Positions 44,937-53,781 of a stretch of DNA of 64,000 nt are shown here, one piece after another. The stretch comes from Paraburkholderia translucens. Its GTDB lineage: Bacteria; Pseudomonadota; Gammaproteobacteria; Burkholderiales; Burkholderiaceae. Made by a program: the position numbers and the translations under genes. Numbering within the stretch: the first letter of the stretch is position 1; every line of letters starts with the position of its first letter. The stretch is from positions 620,001 through 684,000 of the forward strand of contig NZ_JAJITC010000001.1 of NCBI RefSeq assembly GCF_020881035.1. The letters are read 5' to 3'. Below the pieces are notes generated by a model, which did no database searches, had not been told where the DNA came from, and saw nothing but the letters and a program-made list of their open reading frames with translations.

Positions 44937-45355
44937 AGGGTTGCCTTCGGGTCGGAGCGGTTTGGGTGGGTTGAGGCGAACTCGCGCTCGAGGGCGAGCA
45001 GCGTGTGCGCGGTCTGCGTGATCTTCGCATGATGCTCGCGCGGCGTCGAACTGAGCAGCGGCAGCAGCGGCCCCATGTCGGCGAGGCCCGTGAGCGTGAT
45101 CGCGTCGTGCAGCACGTGGATCAGCGAGAGGTCGTTGCGCAACGTTTCGAGCGGCAGGAATGCATCGTACCGACGTTCGGCGATGGCGTGGTCGGCGTGA
45201 TCGGGGCCCGCGGCGCTGCGGCCGCTCTGCACGGCGCGCAGTAGCGCCATCGCCATGCGCGGCGCAATGCAGCCGGAGCCGGTCGTCCAGGCGGCGAGCC
45301 CGAACTCGCGCAGATGCACGAGCGCCGGCCGCTTGCCCATGCCCGACACGGTCCT
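44933..45355 (-). pseudogene. Truncated DapA/KDG-aldolase-family gene (C-terminal part only)
   Basis: The frame from about 45350 reads KRPALVHLREFGLAAWTTGS, then GCIAPRMAMALLRAVQSG and PLETLRNDLSLIHVLHDAIT, ending ALEREFASTHPN. This is the C-terminal 130 or so residues of a dihydrodipicolinate-synthase/ketodeoxy-acid aldolase family protein, normally about 300. The Schiff-base lysine part is missing, and the preceding codons show no relation to the family. It would be the aldolase step after the dehydratase, so the pathway appears to have lost its local aldolase. Confidence 0.72.
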
Positions 45356-45484
45356 CGCGGCCGGCACGTTTTGCAGCAGCGCGCGGGTTCGACGGTAGCA
45401 TCGGCCTCGCAATGTTGTCAAACAACCCGCGCCCGAGATCGCCTGAGCATTTTGCCCGCGCCGGACCGTCCGGATCGAATTCAC

Positions 45485-45878
45485 AAAATTCGCTTTTGTA
45501 CGACAATGGAGCTACCGGCAAGCCGGGTAGCATCGCCGCAGGCTCTTTTTTGCAGGCCCGCAGCGGCGAGCAATATCCGGTTTCCCAGATAATCGGATAA
45601 ATGCGGTTGATTTTAGAGCCCAGCGGATTTAATGCGGCCAAAGACTCGCATTAAAAACCTGTCACCGGGAACCGATTGGTCGCGTTGATCACTTGCAAAT
45701 CTGGGGCGGGGCAAAGGTTTATTTCAATCAGCATGATGAATGACGACGTCGCCCCGGCTACCGCGGGGTGCCATCGTTTGCCTCGCAGAAGATCTGCGCA
45801 ATGCTTTTCATTTTTTAGTGATAGATTATGCGGGCCAAAAGAGGGGACGAAGTTTGGCCGCCATTAACCGCGAATGAG
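45485..45878. other. Upstream region of the LuxR gene, no gene seen
   Basis: About 390 bases, AT-richer near the LuxR start. No lux-type box or recognisable gene found. The start of the LuxR gene is itself uncertain: an ATG at 45828 is in frame. Confidence 0.35.
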
Positions 45879-46637
45879 ATGTTTTGCGAGCCTGAGAGAG
45901 TCAATAAATTGTCGCTACACTTTATCGAGCAGATGGCACCGCTACTGGACGCCGCCAACGAGGCGGAATGGTTCGGCGCAATTACGGGCCTCGCCGAAAC
46001 GTGGGGCTTTGACAGGATTCTGGTCGCGATGCTGCCGCGGCCAACCATCCGTCTGGAGGACGCCTACCTGCGTAGCACTTACGCACCGGCATGGCGCCGG
46101 ACGTATGACGAACAAGGCATGGTTCATTTCGACCCGACGGTCACGCACAGCCTGTCACGCTCCGCGCCGCTCATCTGGACACCGGAGATTTTCGCCTCCC
46201 CGGCGCAGCAATCGCTCTATGAGGAAGCGCGATCGTACGGTCTGGGCGCCGGCGTGACACTACCGATTCATGGGCCGAACCAGGAAGCCGGCATGATGTG
46301 TTTCGTCAACGACGACAAGCCATCAGACGACTTTCGGCGCCATGTGAACGCCGCATTGCCGAATCTCGTGCTGTTGCGCGACCTGGTGATTGACACCAGC
46401 AAGCAGCATCTGAATTCGCATGCGCAGGCCTTGCTGCCCAAGCTCACGCCGCGCGAGCGTGAATGTCTGAAATGGACTGCACGCGGAAAATCCACTTGGG
46501 AGATATCCCACATCCTGAGTTGCTCGGAAGCCGTGGTGAACTTCCACATGAAAAACATCAGGATGAAATTCGGCGTGAATTCGCGGCGTGCGGCAGCCGT
46601 GATTGCCGCGCAGCTCGGGCTTATTGACCCGGGTTGA
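45879..46637 (+). CDS. braR: LuxR-type quorum-sensing regulator (BraR-like)
   Basis: 252 residues from ATG 45879; ATG 45828 would add 17. Autoinducer-domain residues are present: YAPAWRRTYDEQG, HFDPTV (Asp-Pro), PLIW and the Gly in GLGAGVTLP. The GerE helix-turn-helix is LTPRERECLKWTARGKSTWE and MKNIRMKFGVNSRRAA. It should bind an acyl-homoserine lactone made by the nearby synthase. With rsaL and luxI, the arrangement matches the Paraburkholderia BraI/BraR system. Signal identity is not readable from sequence. Confidence 0.85.
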   Translation: MFCEPERVNKLSLHFIEQMAPLLDAANEAEWFGAITGLAETWGFDRILVAMLPRPTIRLEDAYLRSTYAPAWRRTYDEQGMVHFDPTVTHSLSRSAPLIWTPEIFASPAQQSLYEEARSYGLGAGVTLPIHGPNQEAGMMCFVNDDKPSDDFRRHVNAALPNLVLLRDLVIDTSKQHLNSHAQALLPKLTPRERECLKWTARGKSTWEISHILSCSEAVVNFHMKNIRMKFGVNSRRAAAVIAAQLGLIDPG

Positions 46638-46938
46638 GCAGCGCGGCGGCGTCGGGGCTGTACATCACGCGTTCGGCGCGGCCCAGATCGGCGTCCGACA
46701 CGGTTTTCATGAAATACAGACCCAGCAGGATCGACACGGGCGCCGGAATCTCCGCGCCGGATTCGAAGCGGCTGCCGCGCGATTGCGTGACGCCAAAGCG
46801 AGCCCAGAAACGGCGTTGGCTCTCTTTTTTCTTCTTGCGGTAGGCAATGATCAGAACGCGATCCACTGTCGAAGACACCTCCGGGGGACGCGCCTGGAGA
46901 TGGGTTTGCGGTTGCCAGTGATTGTCGAGCAGTTCCAT
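46621..46938 (-). CDS. rsaL: RsaL-like repressor of the AHL synthase
   Basis: 105 residues. The HTH region reads ESQRRFWARFGVTQSRGSRF, as in the small RsaL repressors that bind next to the lux box. The gene is placed between luxR and luxI, divergent from luxI, and its 3' end overlaps the luxR 3' end by 17 bases. RsaL represses the synthase gene and stabilises signal levels. Placement and HTH support the call. Confidence 0.8.
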   Translation of the reverse strand: MELLDNHWQPQTHLQARPPEVSSTVDRVLIIAYRKKKKESQRRFWARFGVTQSRGSRFESGAEIPAPVSILLGLYFMKTVSDADLGRAERVMYSPDAAALLNPGQ

Positions 46939-47003
46939 TTTAGAGCCTTGTAGGTTGTGGTCGGATACGTGTCTGAATTCTGCGATACCCGATAAGCATG
47001 CAC

Positions 47004-47023
47004 ACCTATCCAGGTAGGTAGGT
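47004..47023. promoter_or_regulatory. Candidate lux box upstream of luxI
   Basis: The 20-base site has perfect outer arms ACCTA and TAGGT with an imperfect centre (TCCAG/GTAGG), resembling the lux-box consensus for CTG/CAG type sites. It lies 72 bases before the luxI start and in the divergent rsaL-luxI region, where both LuxR and RsaL would act. Confidence 0.6.
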
Positions 47024-47094
47024 GGCGCAAAGATTCAGAATGCATAAGTTTTCCTGCGTATTTGGCACTCGCCCAACACGTACAGGAGAAGGTC

Positions 47095-47688
47095 ATGCAA
47101 ACCACGATCCGAATCGGAATGCGTCAGGAATTCGACAACGAGCTGATCAACGAGATGTACCGACTGCGAGCCCGGGTCTTTCACGGCCGCCTCGGTTGGG
47201 AAATTCCCACCATCGCGGGAATGGAGATAGACGGCTACGACGCGCTCGGGCCTTACTACATGCTGATTCAGGGCGAAGACCAACAGCTGCGCGGCTGTTG
47301 GCGCCTGATGCCGACCGAGGGTCCCAACATGCTGAAGGACACGTTCCCGCAGCTGCTGCATGGCGCGGCGGCGCCGGTCGGACGGCACATCTGGGAGCTG
47401 AGCCGTTGGGCGATCGAAACCGGAGGTGAAGTACAGTCTTTTGGTTTCACGGATATGACGATCCGTGCGATCCAGGAAGTGATGCGCTTCGCGCAGCGCA
47501 TGGGAATCACGCAATACGTCACGGTGACCACCACGCCGATCGAACGCATGCTGCGCCGCGCCGGGCTCGATATCAGCCGGCTTGGTGCACCGCTGCAGAT
47601 CGGCGTCGAGCGGGCCGTTGCGCTCAACGTGGCGGTGAACGAGAAAACGCTGACCTCGCTGTTCGGGCCGGTTGCTGCCGCGGCCTGA
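47095..47688 (+). CDS. braI: Acyl-homoserine lactone synthase (BraI-like)
   Basis: 197 residues from ATG with AGGAGAAGG. LuxI hallmarks are present: YRLRARVFHGRLGWEIP (Arg, Phe, Trp), the Asp/Asp of MEIDGYDALGPYY, RGCWRLMPTEGPNML, and WELSRWAIETGG with the conserved Glu and Arg. Residues after 140 with VTVTTTPIERMLRRAGLDI complete the fold. It makes an AHL from SAM and an acyl-ACP; related BraI enzymes use long 3-oxo acyl chains, but chain length is inferred by relationship. Confidence 0.88.
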   Translation: MQTTIRIGMRQEFDNELINEMYRLRARVFHGRLGWEIPTIAGMEIDGYDALGPYYMLIQGEDQQLRGCWRLMPTEGPNMLKDTFPQLLHGAAAPVGRHIWELSRWAIETGGEVQSFGFTDMTIRAIQEVMRFAQRMGITQYVTVTTTPIERMLRRAGLDISRLGAPLQIGVERAVALNVAVNEKTLTSLFGPVAAAA

Positions 47689-47745
47689 GCCGCGCCCGAA
47701 GCCGACCTCACGAAAGTCGCGACGCCCTCACCCGCGCGCGCAGAC

Positions 47746-48435
47746 TCAGGAACCGAACATCCGTTCGAGCGCGTTCTCGAGATGCGCGCGCATCGCCGCG
47801 CCCGCGCCCGCCGCGTCCTTGCGGCGGATCGCGTCGAGCACCGCCATGTGCTCGGCCTGCACGAGCCGCTGTCGCTCGACCGTTTTGACGAGCGACAGAT
47901 TGCGCGACAGGTTCATGCTGAACAGGATCTGTTCCTCGATGAACGACATCACCGTGATGAAAAACGGGTTCTTCGACGCGCGCGCGACTGCCTGATGGAA
48001 CAGGAAGTCGTCCTTCGCGCCGATCCCTTGCGCCTCGATGACGCGCTCGAGTTCGTCCCACGCATGCTGGATCGCGGCGAGGTCGTCGGCGTCGGCCTTC
48101 AACGCCGCGTGCGCGGCAGCGCCCGCCTCGGTCACGATGCGAAATTCATAGCAGCGGCGGATATCGGAGAGCGTCTCGAGCGGTGCGAAGCGGCGCACGT
48201 CCGGGTCGGGCCGCCGCGCGACGGTCGTGCCCGAGCCGTGCCGCGTCGAGATGATGCCGTCGGCCCGCAACCGCGCAAGCGCCTCGCGCACGGTCGGCCT
48301 GGATGTGGAGAAACGCTCAGCCAGCGCGTGCTCGGTTGGCAATCGGTCGCCTTCCTTGTACTCGCCTTCGAGAATGCGGTTGAGAATGTCGCCGTAGATC
48401 TGGTCGGGCAAGCCCTTGGTTTTTCGATCGTTCAT
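47746..48435 (-). CDS. FadR-type GntR regulator
   Basis: 229 residues from ATG 48435 (MNDRKTKGLPDQIYG); a TTG upstream is open. Winged helix: LPTEHALAERFSTSRPTVRE with GIISTRHGSGTTVA. The C-terminal FCD domain has YEFRIVTEAGAAAHAA, DDFLFHQAVARASKNPFFI and EHMAVLDAIRRKDAAGAG with His/Asp likely binding metal and a carboxylate ligand. Target unknown; the neighbours are not clearly metabolic. Confidence 0.88.
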   Translation of the reverse strand: MNDRKTKGLPDQIYGDILNRILEGEYKEGDRLPTEHALAERFSTSRPTVREALARLRADGIISTRHGSGTTVARRPDPDVRRFAPLETLSDIRRCYEFRIVTEAGAAAHAALKADADDLAAIQHAWDELERVIEAQGIGAKDDFLFHQAVARASKNPFFITVMSFIEEQILFSMNLSRNLSLVKTVERQRLVQAEHMAVLDAIRRKDAAGAGAAMRAHLENALERMFGS

Positions 48436-48593
48436 CAGCGGACGGGGCAACTTGTCTAAATATGGCCCGATTGTAAGGCCAACCCTATTCCGGCTTCACG
48501 AAACTTACGCGGCCTGTGTACACGGGAGGCCGCGCGCGCGCGCCGCGGCGCCCCAACGATGTCCGTTCGACGCTCCAGATATTTGGCAAATGT

Positions 48594-48607
48594 TTGATTT
48601 ACATCCA
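48594..48607. promoter_or_regulatory. Candidate FNR box upstream of the universal stress gene
   Basis: TTGAT-TTAC-ATCCA matches the FNR/ANR consensus TTGAT-N4-ATCAA with one mismatch. It is about 110 bases before the UspA start and, since an FNR-type regulator is encoded downstream, is a likely anaerobic control site. Confidence 0.55.
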
Positions 48608-48621
48608 GGTCGGGTGCATCT

Positions 48622-48635
48622 TTTACGTCAATCAA
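48622..48635. promoter_or_regulatory. Second possible FNR half-site
   Basis: TTTAC-GTCA-ATCAA keeps the right half perfectly and three of five left-half bases. It lies 82 bases before the UspA start, 28 bases (almost three turns) from the first site. Confidence 0.35.
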
Positions 48636-48716
48636 CTAAGCTTCATTGGTATAAAAGACCGACAAACTCTGCCTCGACAAGCATCGCGGCAGACGCATCC
48701 TTGACGCGGAGCCGAT

Positions 48717-49184
48717 ATGTACACACGCATCCTTGTAGCGGTCGACGGCAGCAATACCTCGCGCCGTGCGTTCGAAGCGGCGCTCGATCTCGCCAAATCG
48801 AATGGCGCGGTGTTGCGGCCGTTTTATGTCGTCGAAAACACGCCGATGTACTTCGAGGCGCCCGGCTACGACCCGTCGATCCTGCGCGACCGTCTGATCG
48901 AGGAAGGCCAGGAGCTGCATGCCGAGTTTTCGAAGGCGATGGCCGAGCAAGGCGTGAAGGGCGACCCGGCGGTCTCCGAGGCTTCATCGCTCGGCGATGT
49001 CGCCGAGATCGTGCTGCAGGCCGCGGCCGAGTTCAACGCCGATCTGCTCGTGATGGGCACGCACGGCCGGCGTGGCTTCCAGCGGCTGATTCTCGGCAGC
49101 GTCGCCGAACGCTGCGTGCGCCAGGCCAAGCTGCCCGTTCTGCTGATACCGTCCGCCGCGGGCGCCGACAAGGAAGCCGCCTGA
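48717..49184 (+). CDS. Universal stress protein UspA family
   Basis: 155 residues. The Usp fold is clear: YTRILVAVDGSNTSRRAFEA, and the ATP-loop GTHGRRGFQRLILGSVAERC near the C-terminus (G-x2-G-x9-GS). Such ATP-binding Usp proteins often respond to anoxia; the FNR-type sites upstream and the FNR gene downstream support that here. Cytosolic, no membrane part. Confidence 0.9.
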   Translation: MYTRILVAVDGSNTSRRAFEAALDLAKSNGAVLRPFYVVENTPMYFEAPGYDPSILRDRLIEEGQELHAEFSKAMAEQGVKGDPAVSEASSLGDVAEIVLQAAAEFNADLLVMGTHGRRGFQRLILGSVAERCVRQAKLPVLLIPSAAGADKEAA

Positions 49185-49411
49185 CTCTCTCATCGCTCGC
49201 AAGGCGGCGCTCCACGCTTGCCTGCCGGAACCGAGCCGCGATACCTGTCGATGCGTGCCGTCGGCATAACCCGCTTCGGTTCGCCTTCCCGCTTTTGCAG
49301 GCGCACACGCAATGGCTGCGGACATCCGAGCAGCGCACGCGTCGCTGTGTCGCCGGCTGCACGGCATAGCGGGTGGGACAATTTCACTACCCATAAAATC
49401 ACGCCCACGAC

Positions 49412-50215
49412 ATGCTGAATCCCACTGCTGTGACCCGTTCCTCGAACCGCTCCGCTGGCAACGCCGAGCGCGCCGCCGGATTTCCTGCACGCGGCAACCG
49501 CGGGGCCGTCACGGTGCGCGAAGCCGCGCGCACCGCCGCGCGCTGTTCGAGCTGCTCGATGCGCCAGATCTGCATGCCGCAAGGGCTGTCGGCGCAAGAA
49601 CTGCCGAAGCTCGAAACGCTGATCTGCTCGGCGCGCTCCGTGCCGCGCGGCGAAGCGCTGTATCGCAGCGGCGACCGCTTCGACAGCATCTACGCGCTGC
49701 GTTCCGGTTCGATGAAGACCGTGATGGTCCATCGCGACGGCCGTGAACAGGTCACCGGCCTGCGGCTCGCCGGCGAGCCGCTCGGGCTCGACGGCATCAG
49801 CGCGGACGTGCATGCGTGCAGCGCCGTGGCACTCGAAGACAGCACGGTCTGCATCGTTCCCTATGGTGCGCTGAAGCTGCTGTGCCGCGAGATCGGTTCG
49901 ATTCAGGAGCGCATGCACAAGCTGCTGGGCGCGCAAATCGTCACCGAGGCCGCGCAGATGATGGTGCTCGGCTCGCTGTCCGCCGACGAACGCGTCGCCG
50001 CCTTCCTGCTCGACGTGTCGCAGCGCAATGCGCAGCGCGGCTACTCGTGGTCCGAATTCAATCTGCGCATGACGCGCGAGGATATGGGCAGCTACCTTGG
50101 CATGACCCTCGAAACGGTCAGCCGTACGCTGTCAAGATTTCAAAAGCGCGGCCTGATCGACACACAGGGCAAGCACGTTCGGATCGTCGATCTCGAAGGG
50201 TTGCGGCAGGTCTGA
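49412..50215 (+). CDS. FNR/ANR-type oxygen-sensing transcription regulator
   Basis: 267 residues. N-terminal Cys ligands appear in CSSCSMRQIC and a further Cys in VHACSAVA, consistent with a [4Fe-4S] cluster that responds to oxygen. Then a cyclic-nucleotide-like fold (PRGEALYRSGDRFDSIYALR) and an HTH EDMGSYLGMTLETVSRTLSR whose E-x3-SR pattern recognises the FNR consensus. It regulates anaerobic or microaerobic genes. It follows the UspA gene by 230 bases. Confidence 0.9.
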   Translation: MLNPTAVTRSSNRSAGNAERAAGFPARGNRGAVTVREAARTAARCSSCSMRQICMPQGLSAQELPKLETLICSARSVPRGEALYRSGDRFDSIYALRSGSMKTVMVHRDGREQVTGLRLAGEPLGLDGISADVHACSAVALEDSTVCIVPYGALKLLCREIGSIQERMHKLLGAQIVTEAAQMMVLGSLSADERVAAFLLDVSQRNAQRGYSWSEFNLRMTREDMGSYLGMTLETVSRTLSRFQKRGLIDTQGKHVRIVDLEGLRQV

Positions 50216-50329
50216 GCGGCCGCGCAACGTCGAACGGACGCGCTTTTCGCCTTGGCACGCCGCCTGCAAGCGGGTAGAGTTTTCAGACCGTCCCCTCACG
50301 GCAACCGTGTTGCATGGAGACCCGGCGAA

Positions 50330-51622
50330 ATGAATCGCGCCCCTGCCCCACATCACCCGCTCGTGCAGCGCCTGATCGACGCGCGTCAAGTGACCGACGC
50401 CCTGTTTGCAATAGTCAAACCCGACTATCTGTACGAACGGCCGATCCGCGAGCGTCACCGCATTGTGTTCTACATCGGCCATCTCGAAGCCTTCGATCGC
50501 AATCTGCTCGACCAGCGTCTGTTCGATCTGCCGGCGTTCGCGCCGGAACTCGATCAATTGTTCGCATTCGGTATCGATCCCGTAGACGGCGGCTTTCCTA
50601 CCGATCAACCCGGAGATTGGCCATCGCTTGACAGCGTGCGCGAGTATGCGACGCGCGCTCGCCGGCAGATCGACGCCGCGCTTGACGAGGCTGGCAATCC
50701 GGCACGCGACGAGGCGGCCACGCAGTTGTTGAACGTCGCGATCGAGCATCGCTTGATGCATGCGGAAACGCTCGCGTACATGCTGCATCAATTGCCGCTC
50801 GCGCAGAAGAACACCGCGCTGCGCGAGCCGGTGGTGACGCGCACGGAGCGGCGCCATGCGTTGTCGTCGATGGTCAGCGTGCCTGCCGGCACGGCCGTGC
50901 TCGGGATGTCGCGCGAGGCTGGCCGTTTCGGCTGGGACAACGAGTTCGGCGAAATGAGCGTGGACGTACCCGCGTTCGAGATAGACCGGTACATGGTCAC
51001 CAACGGTGCGTTCCTCGAGTTCCTCGAGGACGGCGGTTATCGCGAGCCGAAATGGTGGTCGCCGAAGGACTGGGCGTGGAAGGAAGCGGAGCACATCCGG
51101 CATCCCGCGGGCTGGTCGCAACGCACGGTGCACGACGGCCGCGCCACGTGGACGCTGCGCACGATGTTCGACGACGTGCCCTTGCCGCTCGACTGGCCTG
51201 TCTATGTGAGCCACGCCGAAGCGAGCGCCTACGCTCGCTGGGCCGGCAAAGCCTTGCCGACGGAGGCGCAATGGCAACGTGCGGCGCACGGGGTGCCGCA
51301 AGCGGTGTCGGGCAACTTCGATTTCCGGAACTGGGACCCGCGGCCCGTCGATGAGCATCCGGACAACGTCAGCGTGTTCGGCGCGCAAGGGCAGTTCGGC
51401 AATGGCTGGGAGTGGACTTCGACACTATTCGATGCGCTGCCGGGCTTCGAAGCGTTTCCGTTCTATCCCGGCTATTCGGCCAACTTTTTCGATGGCCAGC
51501 ACTACGTGTTGAAGGGCGGCTCGGCGCGAACCGCGCGGTGCATGCTGCGGCCGGAATTTCGCAACTGGTTTCAGCCGCATTATCAGTATGTGTATGCGGG
51601 GTTTCGGTGTGTGCGAGGTTGA
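50330..51622 (+). CDS. EgtB/SenA-like sulfoxide- or selenoxide-forming non-heme iron enzyme
   Basis: 430 residues. An N-terminal DinB-like helical bundle has His in FYIGHLEAFD and the iron motif HRLMHAE (H-x3-H-x-E). A C-terminal formylglycine-generating-enzyme-like domain shows WEWTSTLFDALPGFE, LKGGSARTARCMLRPEFRNW and the ending YAGFRCVRG. EgtB joins cysteine to hercynine in ergothioneine synthesis; the related SenA uses selenosugar in selenoneine synthesis. Neither egtD nor senB/senC is adjacent, so EgtB versus SenA is undecided. Confidence 0.85.
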   Translation: MNRAPAPHHPLVQRLIDARQVTDALFAIVKPDYLYERPIRERHRIVFYIGHLEAFDRNLLDQRLFDLPAFAPELDQLFAFGIDPVDGGFPTDQPGDWPSLDSVREYATRARRQIDAALDEAGNPARDEAATQLLNVAIEHRLMHAETLAYMLHQLPLAQKNTALREPVVTRTERRHALSSMVSVPAGTAVLGMSREAGRFGWDNEFGEMSVDVPAFEIDRYMVTNGAFLEFLEDGGYREPKWWSPKDWAWKEAEHIRHPAGWSQRTVHDGRATWTLRTMFDDVPLPLDWPVYVSHAEASAYARWAGKALPTEAQWQRAAHGVPQAVSGNFDFRNWDPRPVDEHPDNVSVFGAQGQFGNGWEWTSTLFDALPGFEAFPFYPGYSANFFDGQHYVLKGGSARTARCMLRPEFRNWFQPHYQYVYAGFRCVRG

Positions 51623-51826
51623 CTAATAAAGCGGAAGCTGCAATTTGTTTTCAACTTCCGCTTGATTAATCACTCCATTCGCCACAGCGATCTGCTGGCC
51701 GCCTTTCCACGGCGCTTCGCTGGACGCCTTACGAACCAGCCGAGTTTTCTGTCTAGCGAAGACAATCGCTGCTGCGCAACCGATTCCAGAAAGCGCACCC
51801 GTCACAAGTACTACGAGCGAATCATT
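51623..51826 (-). pseudogene. Short-chain dehydrogenase remnant (N-terminal end)
   Basis: The frame reads NDSLVVLVTGALSGIGCAAA, then IVFARQKTRLV, the nucleotide-binding start of an SDR, but the start codon is absent and after about 35 residues the sequence no longer resembles the family, ending VENKLQLPLY. It is close in type to the SDR at 60433. A deletion probably removed the catalytic part. Confidence 0.6.
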
Positions 51827-51911
51827 GATTTTCCGGCTCCTTTGGCAACAAAGATTCTGAGTGATGCGAGCCACGAAACGGTACAAATTGCGCCACGTGG
51901 CTCGTATTGCG

Positions 51912-52658
51912 TTACGCGCTATAGCCGCCGTCAACGGGAATGATCGCGCCAGTAATGAAGCTCGCCGCGGGGCTGGCGACGAAGGCGACCACAGAGGCGA
52001 TCTCTTCAGGCCGACCGAAGCGTCCGAGTGCAGTGGCGGCTGCCTGCGCCTCGGCAAAGGGGCTGTTATCAGGATTCATCTCGGTATTCGTCGAACCGGT
52101 GCCGATAACGTTCACGGTAATACCCTTCGGGCCCAGATCACGCGCAGCACCTTTGCTGTAACCCTCAATCGCGCGCTTCGTTGCGCTGTAGTCAGCAAGG
52201 CCGGGCCAGGTCGATCGCCAGGCGAGGGCCGACGAAATCGAGATAATCCTGCCGCCGCTCTCCATCACCCGCGAGGCTTCTCGAATTGCGGTTACCACGG
52301 CTTCGTAATTGATCTTCTGTTGTCGCTCAAAGCCCGATGTATCTGTGGTCTCGTCCACCGTGCCTGTCACGAAAACGGCGGCGTTGTTGACCAGGATGTC
52401 GATCCGCCCCAACCGCTCGACAACTTCCGCAATCAATGCTTTAACCGCTGTTGCGTCCGCCTGGTCGGCCTTCAGGGCAATAGCCTTACCACCGGACGCT
52501 TCGATCGTTGCAATGACCTCTCTGGCTGCGGTCTCGCTGCTGGAATAACTTAGCGCTACGGTGGCGCCTTCCGCAGCGAGCTGGATGGCGGTTGCGGCGC
52601 CGATACCGCGAGAGCCGCCGGTCACAAGAGCAATCTTTCCTTGAAGAGTACTTGCCAT
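51912..52658 (-). CDS. SDR-family oxidoreductase (FabG-like)
   Basis: 248 residues from ATG 52658 (MASTLQGKIALVTG). NAD(P) site GGSRGIGAATAIQLA, NNAAVFVTG, catalytic Ser in IISISSALAW and Tyr-x3-Lys in YSATKRAIEG. Ends with IIPVDGGYSA as in classical 3-oxoacyl reductase-like SDRs. It has the accessory-region neighbours: a medium-chain reductase upstream. Substrate unknown. Confidence 0.88.
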   Translation of the reverse strand: MASTLQGKIALVTGGSRGIGAATAIQLAAEGATVALSYSSSETAAREVIATIEASGGKAIALKADQADATAVKALIAEVVERLGRIDILVNNAAVFVTGTVDETTDTSGFERQQKINYEAVVTAIREASRVMESGGRIISISSALAWRSTWPGLADYSATKRAIEGYSKGAARDLGPKGITVNVIGTGSTNTEMNPDNSPFAEAQAAATALGRFGRPEEIASVVAFVASPAASFITGAIIPVDGGYSA

Positions 52659-52780
52659 GATTCCGTCCATTAAGTAGAGGGTGAGTCGCGGGCACATAGA
52701 TCGCCCGGATGCTTTCGAACGCTAGAAGTGCGAGTTGAAACTTTGTTGCGCGGGAGTTCGTTACAGACGACTGCCGGAAA

Positions 52781-53770
52781 TTACAGAGTGACTACGATCC
52801 TGCCGATATGCTGGTTCTTCTCCAGCTCGCGATGCGCTTCGACGATCTGTTCGAACCGGAAGTACTTCGAGATGGTTGCCTTCAGCTTGCCCGCTTCGAG
52901 ATTGTCATAAACGAATCGGGCAACTTTGGCCTGACGGGATGGGGTGGTCGTAATCGAAAACAGGTTATAGCCCCGGATCACGACCTCCTTTGCGAGCGTC
53001 CGGAGCATCGGAAGCGGTGTCACTTCGTCGCTCAACGCGCCATAGATCATCACGGTGCCGCCCGGCGCCAGGGCGTCGATAAGCTTCGGGAAAGTGGGCC
53101 CACCGATCGGATCGAACGCGACAGTTGCACCCGCGCCGTGGGTTATCCGCTCGACCTCGACTACCAGACCCTCTTCGTCGGTGACGATCACATGGTCTGC
53201 GCCCGCCATTCTGATTTGCGAGACCTTTTCCCTGGTGCGCGTAGTTGCGATCACCTTCGCGCCCGCAAGCTTCGCCACCTGGATCGCACCGATGCCCACG
53301 CTGCTCGAACCGGCAGTGATAATCACGGTATCTTTATCCGTGACGATGCCGCTTTCGATGAACGCTCCCCACGGCGTGATGAAGGGATTCCAGATCGAAA
53401 CCGCTTCTTCGAACGAGATTGACGTTGGCTTCTTGACCGCCGCACTTGCCGGAGCCAGCACATGATCGCCGTACAGACCGTAATCGTTCATCGAGAAGGC
53501 CGGCATGGTGGTAACCTCATCGCCCACCGCGAGGTGCGTGACGTTTTCTCCCACGGCCTCTACGACGCCCGCGGACTCATAGCCCAGCCGACCGGGGAGA
53601 TTGACCGGTTCAACATAGACGCCCGTGCGCCACATCGATTCCGCGCGGTTCAATCCGATCGCCTTGACGCCGATGCGGATCTCATCCGGTCCCGGCTCCG
53701 GCAATGCGACTTCCTTGATCTTCAGAACATCGGGGGCGCCATATTCGGCAAAGGTGACGATGCGTGCCAT
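52781..53770 (-). CDS. Zinc-independent MDR-type quinone oxidoreductase
   Basis: 329 residues. GroES-like start (FAEYGAPDVLKIKEVALPEP), LPGRLGYESAGVVEAVGENV, and the Rossmann part AGSSSVGIGAIQVAKLAGAK. The usual Zn ligands of alcohol dehydrogenases are missing, as expected for the quinone reductase group. It uses NADPH. It sits between an SDR and a broken flavin monooxygenase on the same strand. Confidence 0.88.
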   Translation of the reverse strand: MARIVTFAEYGAPDVLKIKEVALPEPGPDEIRIGVKAIGLNRAESMWRTGVYVEPVNLPGRLGYESAGVVEAVGENVTHLAVGDEVTTMPAFSMNDYGLYGDHVLAPASAAVKKPTSISFEEAVSIWNPFITPWGAFIESGIVTDKDTVIITAGSSSVGIGAIQVAKLAGAKVIATTRTREKVSQIRMAGADHVIVTDEEGLVVEVERITHGAGATVAFDPIGGPTFPKLIDALAPGGTVMIYGALSDEVTPLPMLRTLAKEVVIRGYNLFSITTTPSRQAKVARFVYDNLEAGKLKATISKYFRFEQIVEAHRELEKNQHIGRIVVTL

Positions 53771-53781
53771 GATGAAATCCT

